Part shown: in pieces, positions 48,301-59,608 of the stretch | Layout: every line of letters begins with the position of its first letter | Numbering within the stretch: position 1 is the first letter of the stretch | Source of the DNA: Mytilus trossulus | Lineage: Eukaryota; Mollusca; Bivalvia; Mytilida; Mytilidae | Direction of reading: 5' to 3' | Assembly: GCF_036588685.1 (NCBI RefSeq) | Contig: NC_086377.1 | Span: forward strand, 71,802,283-71,866,282 | Length of the DNA stretch: 64,000 bases | The notes under the pieces: model-generated | What the model was told of the DNA's origin: nothing | Seen by the model: only the letters and a program-made list of their open reading frames with translations | Databases searched by the model: none | Made by a program: the position numbers and the translations under genes

Positions 48301-48612
48301 ATCAAAATGTTTAACAAAGGGGACAGTATAATGGCAGATAGGGGGATTATGGTTCAAGATTTATTCGCCAGTCAAGATGTGTATGTTAACACACCAACCT
48401 TTTTAAAAGGGAAATCCCAACTTGATCCCAAGGAAGTGGTCCATGATAGGAGAGTAGCATCTAAAAGAATTCACATCGAAAGAGTAATCGGATTGTCGAA
48501 AAGTTACAAAATTCTGAAACATGGCATTCCACGTGGAAAACTTCAACTTGGTTCCAGAGTGTGCTTTGTCCTTTCTAATTTTAGAAAAAATAGTGTACAT
48601 AAAAACGCATAA
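45315..48612 (+). CDS. THAP-DDE transposase of the ISL2EU-type element, 451 aa
   Basis: Exon 1 is 45,315-45,516, exon 2 is 47,459-48,612; TTAG|GTTATT and TTTTTTTAG|GTGAAC join in phase 1, giving 1,356 nt with no stop. Residues 1-80 form a THAP zinc finger (C6, C10, W-R-VAIKR, VCHNHF, then a PSIF end). Residues about 190-240 form a helix-turn-helix (LAMLFKISESTVSRVI). The DDE_Tnp_4 catalytic core follows: LDATE (D282), GSASDR (D335) and MADRG (D361), and RIHIERVIG (E408). All expected residues are present, so activity is possible. The enzyme should bind the element ends through THAP and cut and rejoin DNA in the nucleus. Start: the ATG precedes the THAP cysteines directly. Confidence 0.9.
46772..46805 (+). 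repeat. SINE-like start fragment in the transposase intron
   Basis: ATAGGTATAGGAAGATGTGGTATGACCCTTG matches only the first 30 bp of the family. Confidence 0.7.
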
Positions 48613-50371
48613 AAGATGAAATTGATTTATATGCTATAAAGTTAATATATAGTATACATTGTATATAATATAGGTTTTTCTCATTGTTGAAGTCTGTACA
48701 GTTGTGAAATTGTTTATATTTTTTCATTTAAACTTTGGTGAAAACTGTCTCAATGACAAGCATATATCCTTATCATCTCTTGATTTTTAAATGATAATCA
48801 ATATTTATATATTTATATAAATCAATTCATAGGGATTATGTTTTATGTTTTGTTCAGGAGAATTGTGACTTTTTTGGCATCTGTACAAATTTTACCAATT
48901 GTATATAACTTTCTATCATATTATTGGTTTTAGAACATCAGTCTGGTTGATTAAGCTACTAAAGCAAAAAAAAAATTAATGTGTGTCATAAGTTTTTATT
49001 CAAGATAATTACATAAATATGTTTTTTGGCACAAACTCTTTCAGAATAAATGTTAAATACCAAATACATAGAATAATATTAATTGACATGCTAGAATGAA
49101 AAGTAACATGCTAAGGATGGATAGTCAGTTGAAATTCCTAAAAATGGAATTTATGATAATTTCAATCAGAAAAACATTTAACATAATGAACAAATTAATT
49201 TGATTACATTTATTGATACATGTAGGTGAGAACACAAATAATGGAACTCCTCGTCTAGATATTTGACTTTAAAAAAAAGGGTGGGAAAATTTATCACTAA
49301 TATCATTATATGTAGCATTTGTATTATTTACATGTAGCATTCAATTCACAAGAAAAGAAACCTAATAATTTCAAAACAATACTCATAAGTAAATTTTATT
49401 TTTTTTCAAAATATTTCAGGGAGGTATGAATTTTTTTATAATATAAGATTAAGAGAACCCATGTTATAGGTTGAAATTCTTGTTAGCTTTTGTTTTGGGG
49501 AAAAATTAACTAATTTTGAGAATTTCATAAAAAATTGAGTTATGAATGCTGATGCCAAGGTAACAAATTAAATAATAAAGTACTACTGACTATACAATAA
49601 TTTGAATGTGATGTTAACGTGTGTACCCCCAAAGAGGCCTATTGATTTGATAAGTTATTTCAAAGAAGCTTTATATATATTTTCCTTAAAGGGCAAATTA
49701 TACAGTTTTGAATATGTATATAAATATAAGTTTGATGAAAATTTCCATATAGGCTATTTTTTGCCTGATTAAATATGAAATAAAAAATATACCTTCATAT
49801 GCTACTTTTTGAGTTATATGAGGTTGAAATTTTGTGTATTTGCTCAAAATTAGGATTTGTGTTCATATTTTTCCTTTCGTAAGAAAGACATAACTTTTTT
49901 GTTTTAAAATATAAATACAAGTTGTTTTTTGATAAATAATTTGTAATTTCTGTATTTTACAAGTATTCTAAAAATTTATGCATTTTTTCTTCAGAAATAA
50001 CTTATAATTATCAAATGGTAAAAATCATTTTTTGCTGTATATTTATCGAAATTAAAAAAAATGCACTTTTGACAGTTTTATAAAATTTGGTCCACATAAT
50101 CTCCCGGCAAAATGAAACAAAGTGTCGTTTTTAAAAATAGGGGTTCATGAACTCCTTTTAAATTACATGTAGAATGATAAAAAAAAACAGTTGAAAAATG
50201 CATCTTTTCCCAATATGTCACAGTTTGACGTCGCAAAAATAACATTTTACGTCAGCAACATCATTACCTCCCCTGTACATGTATTGTATGCCCTTAATGT
50301 TCCAAACAATGACTTTAAGTGAATTGAATGATTTTCTAATGTATACATATATATTTAAATATATGCAAAAT
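48613..50371. other. Spacer between the two convergent transposon genes
   Basis: AT-rich, without coding signal; it should hold the 3' end of the transposase transcript. The CTCCCGGCAAAATGAAAC stretch at 50,101 is unremarkable. Confidence 0.5.
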
Positions 50372-50375
50372 TTAA

Positions 50376-50648
50376 GGTGGTACCCAACACTTTAACTAAA
50401 ATTAATTTCGCTCGTTTAATTTTCTTGAAATTTTGACAAAGTATTTACTTTAACCCTTTGACAAAAATATAAAAAAATCTAAATATTTTAACCAACCATT
50501 TTGTCAGAAAATTTACACTGGTTACATAGCAGTTTGACAAAGACTAGTTTTGATAAATGAGAAGCTTAATATTACCTTAACAACACGACGTGAATAAAAC
50601 ATTTATTTGATATTACAGAGTTATCTCCCTGTAGTGTTAGGTACCACC
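50376..50648. mobile_element. piggyBac-type MITE, 273 bp, with TTAA duplications
   Basis: Terminal inverted repeats GGTGGTACCCAACAC and GTGTTAGGTACCACC are flanked on both sides by TTAA (50,372-50,375 and 50,649-50,652). TTAA duplication is the signature of piggyBac insertion. No coding capacity. It lies just after the nuclease stop codon, inside the ISL2EU-type element. Confidence 0.88.
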
Positions 50649-50668
50649 TTAATGTATATCATTCAGTT

Positions 50669-53600
50669 CTACATTTGTGATGCAATGTAAGGTCTGAAGA
50701 ACTTCTTATAGAACACTTCTAATTTTGGTATAAGACATGACTCACAATAAGCATTGTCAATGGCAATTTTTTTAACAAAAAGATCACAAAATGTGTAAAC
50801 AACAAAATAGCAGTATTCCCTCTTAGAAACATACAATTGTCCTTGTATTTGAACATAATAGTAGCTTGATTGTTTAAGCACTATATTGCCATTGTCATCA
50901 TATTCCAAAAATGGAAAACATTTCCCTGGTTTTATTTTTTCATTTCTTCCATTAAAAGGACACTTGATTTCAACCAATCCATTCTCACCCACAGTGGCAT
51001 CAGGTGTTGCACCTAAATATGGATGTTCAACACTTACAAACAAACCACATGTAGAGGTTTGTAGTGTTGAATTTGATTGGAATGCATTTAGAGCCTTCTT
51101 CTCATAATTTTTCCCATGAAGCGTGGCTTGGGTTGCAAACGTGTTCCTCCCAGTTAAGGATGCACACAGCTTGGTTGTATTTCTTCTGCAGGTTGCCTTG
51201 CATATTTCCCCAAATCTGGACGCAGTTAGCCTCCATTCTCTGGATTGGTACCAAGCCGAACTTACACTTTGCCCCCTTGTCATCTGTTCTATTTTTTGGG
51301 CCATTTTTGCATCAACCTGAAATTTGAATGAATAATTTATTGAATACAATAAATGTAAAATCCTCCTCAATGAAACAAAAAATTATTACAGATATCAATC
51401 TTATTTCACCAGATGCACATTTCAACAAATAATTTTTCTTCAGCAATGTTTGAGGCCAAACTAGTTGTAATACATAAATATTACACAAACTTACCAAACC
51501 AAAGTGAAATGAGGTTTCTGATTACTTTTAATTTGCTATTTTTGGTCAGTGAGCACGTCCTTGATAAATGTTTTTCCCATAATTGTTGAATTATTCCTGT
51601 TACATATATAAGAGTTTTTTTTTAGTTTAAGTCTAAGAATGGTTTTAGCAGTGTTGCATTAGCTAATTCTGATCTTTTTAATTCCTTCACTTGCCAGAAT
51701 TAATAGTTTGTTTGCCATGTCTTACTATTAAGTATTTTCAAAAACTATTTAGGAGTGTTGTAAAAATTCTAGTTTCAATAATCACAAATAGATACAACTA
51801 AATCTTGTTACAGCTAATTTCCTGTAAATGTTATAGTTCAATTCAATTGAATGTTTTTTAAATTACTATAAAGTCTATTGTACAATAAACAAACAAAGGA
51901 AGCAAGCTAACATTGCTCTATAAGATTAGGAAATTAGCTGTAATGCAAACACAATGATACTTACCTTAACTGCATGATCAACCCAATGTTCAGTGAATGG
52001 AATGGTACTGTAGTTATGTTCAATAGCTGCTGCCTGCAACATATAGTATTTTTGTCTACATTTGTAATAAACTTTCACAAAATCAGTCATACCAGGTAAC
52101 AAGAACTTGCTATATTAAAGAATAAAAATTATGCTCTTTGGAACACATTTGAAAACCTTTGAAGGAAAGCAGTAGCATTTAATGCATAATTGATTTTTGT
52201 TTTACTAACTAATACCTATCAGTCACAGAGGCCCCAGCATTTTAAAAGAAATTAGATTAGGGATTAATAAAATCCTGGAAACAAGCTCTTTTGTACTGTA
52301 TGTGTAGCTTGGAGAAGGGATATGTAAGATTTGAATATGAGGTAAAGCAAACATAATGTTATTATAAGAACAGTTGTAGTTTTAAAGCTTATTGTAATAG
52401 CTTGAATTTATATAATAATATAGTTTTAATAACACCTCCCCACAATGAAGATATGAAATAATTGTATCTTATCATTGAGAACATATGTCTCTGCACTATA
52501 TTTGTTTTGTCAATTTTGGTATTTGTATTTTATAAATGTCAGCTGGTATCATTCCTGTATTGTAAATTTTAACAATAAAAAGTATTTGATCCAATTTGAT
52601 TTGTATAACTGAACAATGTGAGAAAACTATCTGCCTCCGAAAGAAGCATACATTTTTTAAATGTCCCTTTTTTCTGTTGAAGTTATAGGAGAAAAATTTG
52701 TAATATAGAAATAAAAAAAAGAACTAAATTACAGAAATTAGTTTAATTTTACAATTATTTATTTGATATTCAGCTTTTTTGAAAACCATTATAAATAATA
52801 TAGGTCACCAATGAGTTAAAAAAGATTTCAATTTTCATGCCCAAAAATCATTTTTGCAACAAAGGGAGATAACTTAGAGCTTTGTCAATGAGTCATCTGT
52901 GTCCAAACCAGATCTATTTGTTTGGGTTATGTTTGTACCATATCATAAAGTTATAACTGAAAGTGTAAATAATAAAATTTGTAATAAAAAAACAAAGGTT
53001 AATTTTTTTGCTGAAATTTTTGTACCTGGCCCGAAGCCTCCTTAAGTGAAAGGAAAAGCATGTACCTTAACATTATTTTTAATTTCTGCGTATTTTGAAC
53101 AACAAATACCTGGATATCTGCTTTGGAATATAAATATCTAATGGAGAGATCTTTTGATGTTTGACTGCAGTAATTCAACATAAGGTTTCTGACTCTATCG
53201 TTGAAGGTGTTATCATTTCGATACTTAAGGGGCCTAGGATCATTCAGAAACTCATCACACAGCTTTCTTTTGGTTGGTAGCTGTTCAGCTTTAATAGGTG
53301 AACCTGTAACAATGAAATATAATTATGTATATGTATATGTTTAAAGATAGGAAGAAAATTAAATGCATAACTCAGGACAAAAACATGTAAATGTTCCTGA
53401 ATATGTATATTATAATGATTCTGCTGAACACAAGACGGACACGCTGAGATTAATTTGTAATGCACCAGTAAATGAAGTTACCATCATATCTACACTTATT
53501 ATTTTGACTTTGATCCAATCAGTATTTGCTCCTTCCTTTTATTCCACATGCTTATGAGAGAAGCAGACAATTTCAAAATATTTGGTTTAAATAAGCAGCC

Positions 53601-56600
53601 CTGGTTTGGAACCCATATTCAAGGCAAACATGCTACCATTTGACCATGAAGGTGCTCACCAAATGAGCAAATCTCTCTGCATGTACATCAGGATACATTT
53701 ATAGTTAACAGATAGAGTGTGACTATTTCAGTTTTCAAAAGTAATATTAGTATCCATACATTATTGAAATTTTAATGGTTTAAGAAAATATTGGTGAATT
53801 TTACCATGATATGTGGACTTTGGTTTGTTAAACATCTGAAGGTTATCTGTGCAGGTTTTTTCCACTTTTAATGCCCCATTGTTTACAAAGTCTTCCATCA
53901 TCAGGAATACAGCTGCTAAGTGTTTGCATGTGCCATGAGGGCCTCTGCCGGCAGGACACTCACAATGGGAATTGAGTGGGTCCCCTGTTTTCTTATCCAG
54001 CCTAATTTTATAGTTATATGAAACCTGAAAAAAGGTCATTTGAAAAACATTGTGGTTTACATTATTTTTTTCTCTCAAGATTATTGATTTTTTACACTTA
54101 TATCAAGATGAATTTGATTGTTTACTGACCTCAATTCCATTCTTATTTTTGAATTAACTATTTTCATGTTGTTTAACCCCCCAAATATATATATATACTC
54201 AGAAAACTCTTTCATATTTGTTTTGCCAAAAACTCTACCCTCACCATAAAAAATGGTTGCCTTCAACCTGTGAAGAGGTGGTTTTTTTTTACTCAATGTT
54301 GAAGGCCTTATTGAGACTTTGAAATGAATAAAGCAATAAAAGTACTTTGATTTTTTAATTTGATATATTTTCTTGCCAATGCAGATGATAATTTCAAATT
54401 TAAAAAAAATGTGTTTGATGAGATTTCTGATTTGATTAGCTGGATTGGAAAATGATATATCTTAAACAATTAAATATCAAAATTTGAATTTAAGACAAAT
54501 CATCTATATCCTTCACAAAGAACAAAATAAATACTGCATTAATACTTTTTGTTTCATGGCTGCTCCAACTATTCCACTTAAAAATATGTTGGTGTCTTTA
54601 AAGTTGATTGAACAGGCTTGCACTCTGTTGCTGTCATACATCAACTGGCCTTTTGTGAGTGCTTTGATATCTGCTGCACACTGTTTGTCACCTGAAATAC
54701 AAGTATACATGTATAAGATAATAAAAACAGTCCTATTTTAAATTCATTATATTGACATTTCTCTTAAATTGAACAAAATGGAAGGTTAGTTTATAATTCC
54801 TGTGGTACAGGTCAGCGAGAGTGGGTAATGTTGAGGGGCTTATGCATTCAATTATTTCTTTTTTGTTCAAATATTGATAAATCCCTAGACCATAACATGT
54901 ACAATGTACATACTTGTTAACTCATTTATATAATGGTAAAGTATCCAAGTTTCTGCCTGTCATATCTTTTTCTCATAACTAGTCTTGTTATTAAACCAAA
55001 TGTAAAAAGGTACTGTAAAGTGACCCATAAAGTTGTTAATTTCTGCAGTTTTTGGTCGCTTGAGTTGTCTAATTGGTAATTATACCACATCTTCTTTTTA
55101 ATATATACATATTTTTTTTTTCATTCGTTATTTTATATAAATAAGGTTAGTTTTCTCATTTGAATTGTTTTCCATTGCATTGTCATATCAGGGTCTTTTA
55201 TATCTGAATATGCAGTATGGGCTTTGCTCATTGTTGAAGGCAGAACAGCGACCTATAGTTGCTAATGTTTGTCGTTTTGGACCAGGTTGGCAAAAAAGTG
55301 GTCAATCCTAGTATTTACCATGCCAGTGGTAAATACCAGGAAATACTGGTAAATACTACTGGTCAATTGAAATTTTAAGTGGTCATTGCTATAAAAACCA
55401 CTCTCTACCTGGTCAATTACTGTTAGTAATGAAATAATGATTGTTCAAGTCATATTAAATGCATTCATTTCTATTTTTAATTTAAATTCATATATATATA
55501 TACATACATATATAATAAAAGTGATTTAAATTGATTTATTAGTCATGTTAGTACATAATATTAAAGTAAAAGATAAAAACTGTTTCGTCCCTGCCAAGGG
55601 TACTCATCAGGTGGCTTTTAAAAGGCTACCACTACAGTTTTGTTTTTCTTTTCTTTTCTTTTTCCTTTCCTCAAAAGTTTTGGTATCTTGTGGACAGTTG
55701 CTTCATTGGCAATCATACCACATCTTCTTTTTTATATATTTTTTGACATCTGAAAATAAAAACTTACCTGCCAATCTATATACAAAGTAAGCATCGATCT
55801 GCTCCTTTGTTATTTTTGGCAGCACCATCTTATGCTCAGCAAGTAACTGCCTAAACCCAGAAACAGGCCATCCAACATCTAATGGTTCTGGTAAGATAAC
55901 TGGTTCCTCTTGAAAGTTTTTGTTTCTATCATATGCATTCAATCTAAGAAATGGAACAATTTATACACTTGTTATCATCAATGTTACATTTTTTATCTTT
56001 ACACTGTCACTGTGCATCAAAATCTACTCAAACATTATTATGATTATAATATTAAGAATAATAATACAATGAAATCTTTGTTCGATTAATATAAAAATCA
56101 TGCCAAATTATATACTATGAACAGATACATGTAGGATTCAAAAATGAATGTAATACATTTACATGCAACCATATTTTCACATAAAAAAATATGTTATTTT
56201 TGGAGCTTTCATATCTTCAAAATTAACTATGTCTGCTAAGTGCTTCATTCATTCATATTAGATATTACAGAGAGCCATTTTTAATTGTTCTTCAAAGATA
56301 TGTACATGTATAAAAAAAATGTTTGTTTGCACAATCAAAGTGCATGTCTGTTTAACAGTGATATTATCATAATATTGGAGGCGTTAATACAAATTGTGTA
56401 ATCATCCTAGTATCAAAAGTTACACATATTTATATTACCTTAACAAGTAATTTGTTCCCAATGCTGAGTCTGCATGGTCTATACATTATAAGACAAAAAA
56501 ATATCTGTATAGTACCCCTATCTTAAAAATATATATCTTTTGATAAACTTTATAAGATGAGTTTATTCAGTAATGTTGGGACCCCTAAAGCAAAGGAAGG

Positions 56601-57137
56601 CCAATGATATGACTTTGTTTACCCATTTATTTTATTTTTTAGGGAGGGGGGTATACATTTTTAACAAAAAATTAATCAAATCTACATGACAGCTAGTCCA
56701 AATAAGTATGATATAGGAAGATGTGGTGTGAGTGCCAATGAGACAACTCTCAATCCAAGTATGATGTCTGGCAAAGCTTTTTTAAATTTTTTAACACAAC
56801 TAAGATGAAATAAAGAACTATTCTTAAGACTATTCAGCACATGAAAACACTTTATTTGTGAACTGTCTACCTATAGATGCCGTTGGGAAAAGTGTTTGTA
56901 TATGAAAAGCATAGAAAAAACGTATGTCACGTATTGACTTTTATGCAATGTATTGTAGTTTGGACTGATGTGTTTTTTCGCTTTATAATGGAAGAATCCC
57001 AAAAAATTTTACAACATCGTATACCTTTCTATCAGATCTGTCTTTCTCCCTCTTGTAACAGCCCCACGTAACGACAATTCCTTCTTCAAGGCTGGTACAG
57101 ACCAGGTTATGTAATCACCGCCTCCACCGGAAGCCAT
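50669..57137 (-). CDS. SAP-SWIM-YqaJ nuclease protein of the ISL2EU-type element, 521 aa
   Basis: Seven exons: 57,137-57,025; 55,943-55,768; 54,691-54,546; 54,024-53,805; 53,303-53,110; 52,033-51,965; 51,316-50,669. All introns are GT-AG and every phase closes, with no stop before 50,669. Residues about 10-45 form a SAP DNA-binding motif (W-VPALKKELSLRG..RGRKTDLIERL) split by intron 1. C166-x-C168-x9-C178-x-H180 (CECPAGRGPHGTCKH) is a SWIM zinc finger. Residues 325-500 are a YqaJ/lambda-exonuclease-type PD-(D/E)xK domain: RLTASRFGEI, GKNYE, LGATPD (D412), E422-I-K424 and YYYVQIQGQLYV. Catalytic residues are complete. It presumably acts with the transposase in element mobility; its exact step is unknown. 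The first ATG lies 10 bp inside the terminal repeat. Confidence 0.9.
55050..55740 (-). repeat. SINE-like fragments, reversed, in a nuclease intron
   Basis: Three reversed pieces: TTGTCTAATTGGTAATTATACCACATC (55,060), GGTTAGTTTTCTCATTTGAATTG..GGGCTTTGCTCATTGTTGAAGGC..GACCTATAGTTGCTAATG (55,145-55,270), and CAGTTGCTTCATTGGCAATCATACCACATC (55,693). Confidence 0.82.
56708..56760 (+). repeat. SINE-like fragment in the first nuclease intron
   Basis: GATATAGGAAGATGTGGTGTGAGTGCCAATGAGACAACTCTCAATCCAA is close to the family start, then breaks off. Confidence 0.85.
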
Positions 57138-57146
57138 GTTGTTTAC

Positions 57147-57204
57147 TTAGTAACCACTTATGGAACCGCAGCGCCGCCTGCCGTGAAAAGCCGTGAATGA
57201 TCCC
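57147..57204 (-). repeat. Right terminal inverted repeat of the ISL2EU-type element
   Basis: Read inward it is GGGATCATTC..GGTTCCATAAGTGGTTA, matching the left end at the tip and at the inner block. The nuclease start codon lies 10 bp beyond it, at 57,137. Confidence 0.85.
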
Positions 57205-57774
57205 TATTCATAATAGAAATATATCATAATGACATATTATAGACAAATATCATACTGACGGGATCTTTTAAAGTACAGAGTCACGTTATAAGCACAAAAG
57301 AAATACAAAGAGTCACATATACAAAACAAATCACCAAAAAATGAAAGCCAATACAAACACATTGACGAGATGTATAAGTACCGAGCCACGTCAAACGGAT
57401 ATCACATAAAACCATTCATCAGTAAAAGTAATCTTAATAATAGAACAAAAACAAATTAAAGAACAATAAAACATGTTGTTAAGATGATACACAACATCAG
57501 TACGCAGAATCTATACATCAAGACCATCGTGTATTATTTGAGAAGTTGATACGGAATATTTATCAACAAGGTCTTGGTACCTTCCGATGAACTTTTTTAG
57601 AAAAAGGACGAGACGTTCTTTGACATACCCCTGGTTCATCAACTTTCTACTCAGACACTGATGACGTTTTACAAAGTCTGAGTAGGAGCTGCAAGCTCTT
57701 GAATATCGAATGAGTTTGGAAAATAAGAAATGGCTATACGATCACACAGTTTTTTTTTATTAGAAGGCGGATAG

Positions 57775-57850
57775 AAAGGTTATCCAACGCATCGGAACAA
57801 TATTCTTACACTAAAGGTTATCCAACGCATCGGAACAATATTCTTACACT
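57775..57850. repeat. Perfect 38-bp tandem duplication
   Basis: AAAGGTTATCCAACGCATCGG..ATTCTTACACT occurs twice, at 57,775 and 57,813, without a difference. Confidence 0.95.
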
Positions 57851-57975
57851 ACAGCTCACGTGGATTTTGCTATTTCCACGTGCCCACCGTGGGCGTGGGC
57901 ACTGAGTGGGCATTACCTGTCCACGGGGGTCCACGTGTCCATGGACAGTTGCCCACGGGTATACGAGTGGGCGGA
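57851..57975. promoter_or_regulatory. GC-rich patch with three CACGTG E-boxes
   Basis: CACGTG at 57,857, 57,877 and 57,932, with GTCCATGGAC, GTGGGCGTGGGCAC and GCCCACGGGT palindromic or repeated words between them. The patch stands out against the AT-rich surroundings. It lies about 400 bp upstream of the LINE ORF1 start and may belong to its 5' region. That role is inference; the ORFs on both strands across it are not credible genes. Confidence 0.4.
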
Positions 57976-58342
57976 AGTTTATCGATCCATGTCTATTGCG
58001 TGTTTTACATGAGTCAGCAAGAAGCTTTAAATATATACAATGTAACAGATATGGTATGATTGGCAATGTTCGAGACTACTCTTTACAAAAGACAAAATTT
58101 GACAAATAAATAAAAAAAAACTAGCGGTGTTTTTTCTTGGGTATTTCAAATATCTGTTATTATAATCTGCTTCCGGTTTGAATGGCTGACCACGGTTTTC
58201 CAGAGCTCCCGGAATAACACAACAATTTATAGTTATGTACAAGTGTGAAAGTAACTCCAACCATTCAAATAATAATCAAAACGTTAATTAACATCTAGAA
58301 ACTGTCAGATAATCTTTATACAGAAGTTTTATACTTTGCAAT

Positions 58343-59568
58343 ATGAGTAATCAAAACAGTGAAAATCCGGACAATGACAAGATGGCCGGCTCTATGTCTC
58401 GGCACTGAAACAAAACAACAACAACTTTTCCAAAGATAATGCAGAACCTGACGCTGAATATTTCAACATCAAGCCTGTATTTATTCTTGAATCAGACATT
58501 TTCGGTAGCTCAAAACCCGATAAAAACAACTATCTAACACACACAGAACTGTTTAGATGTATTGACCTCACAATACCAGCTAGCCATCTAAACGGGCTCC
58601 AGAGGGTAATTGGAGGCGTCTGGCGCATCTACCCAGACAATGAGGAAGACAGGAATACACTTGTGGTTAATTCAATTACAGTAAGGAAAAAACGCATTGA
58701 AGTATACCCTAGAAACCCAAGATATGTAGAAAAAGAGAGTCCAACTACTGTGAGAATAAGGATGAAAAATATACCACTGTCCGCCGATGATGGCCAATTG
58801 TTAAGATACCTGCAAAATTGGCACCTCAACATACTCAATTATCACAGAGAAAGATTAAGGATCGATGGGTTTATGACAAACTGTCAAACAGGTGACAGAA
58901 TTTTTCACTGCGAACCCTTTCCACACACAATTCCAAGAAACGTAAAAATTTGCAAGTACCGTGGCCTCATATTTTATAAAGGACAAATAAATGAGAACAA
59001 CACAGACATTGAATGCTCCAAATGCTTGCAAAAAGGTCACAAAAAAACAAACTGTAGCAATGATTGGAAATGCAAGACATGTGGTGAAAACGGACATATC
59101 TCAAAGAAATGCATTTCTGAATTTGATAAAAACAGTCAAATTGCCTCAGAGGATTCAACAGAAGAGTCAGATGAAGGAAGTGAAAATGAATTGGAGAAAG
59201 ATGAGGAGATTGTTACATCTCAATCGACTCAAAATCTCTCACATACTGATGATACTCCACAGAATAAAGAAACCAGTAATATTACCGAACTTACCAAAGA
59301 TACCAGTAAAGTGGATGTACCAACACAAAACATATCTAAATCAGAGTCGGAGGCACCCATAGAACAGTCTCCTGATCAAAATCAAAAAAAAAAAAAGAAA
59401 AAGAAAAAAGTATCCAAATCCCAGGAAACAACTCACGGTCCGCTGGACAAATATCTTGGAACAACCCCGCAGCAAAAAACAGCAAAACGATCTGCAACAA
59501 CACCAACCGACACTTTGCATGACCGAGATATTGGCTCAACAAAACCAAGGACATCTGAAAACTCCTAA
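58343..59568 (+). pseudogene. LINE ORF1 (RNA-binding, two CCHC knuckles), one frameshift
   Basis: ATG at 58,343 opens MSNQNSENPDNDKMAGS and meets a stop at about 58,406; another frame, open from about 58,378 to 59,568, carries the rest, so one small indel lies near 58,380. In order: a region with LFRCIDLTIPASHLNGL and VWRIYPDNEEDRNTLVV, an RRM-like stretch, then two zinc knuckles CSKCLQKGHKKTNC and CKTCGENGHISKKC at about 59,015-59,112. A Ser/Glu/Lys-rich tail with a lysine run follows. The protein would coat the element RNA. As assembled it needs a frameshift to be made in full. Confidence 0.78.
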
Positions 59569-59608
59569 CAATTACAAATTAAAACACAACCATGAATAAT
59601 TGTAATTA

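Larger units (their letters stand above)
45163..57204. mobile_element. Complete ISL2EU-type DNA transposon, 12.04 kb
   Basis: Both ends read GGGATCATTC inward and are flanked by TA (45,161-45,162 and 57,205-57,206), consistent with a 2-bp target duplication. A second matching block, GTTCCATAAGTGGTT, lies about 40 bp inside each end. The element carries exactly two genes, convergent: a THAP plus DDE transposase from the left end and a SAP-SWIM-YqaJ nuclease from the right end. A transposase of the IS5/PIF-related DDE_4 type plus a separate YqaJ-domain protein is the hallmark, as I recall, of the ISL2EU superfamily. Long introns hold SINE-like fragments and a MITE, so the copy has aged in its introns, while both reading frames remain whole. 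Confidence 0.85.

Noticed and set aside
54081-54296. Minus-strand ORF between two nuclease exons, considered as an extra exon
   Set aside because: Acceptor-phase reading meets a stop at once, and the exons on either side join directly in phase with a continuous SWIM-domain pattern.
57818-58109. ORFs on both strands across the CACGTG patch
   Set aside because: They arise from the GC-rich palindromic words; no domain and no start context.
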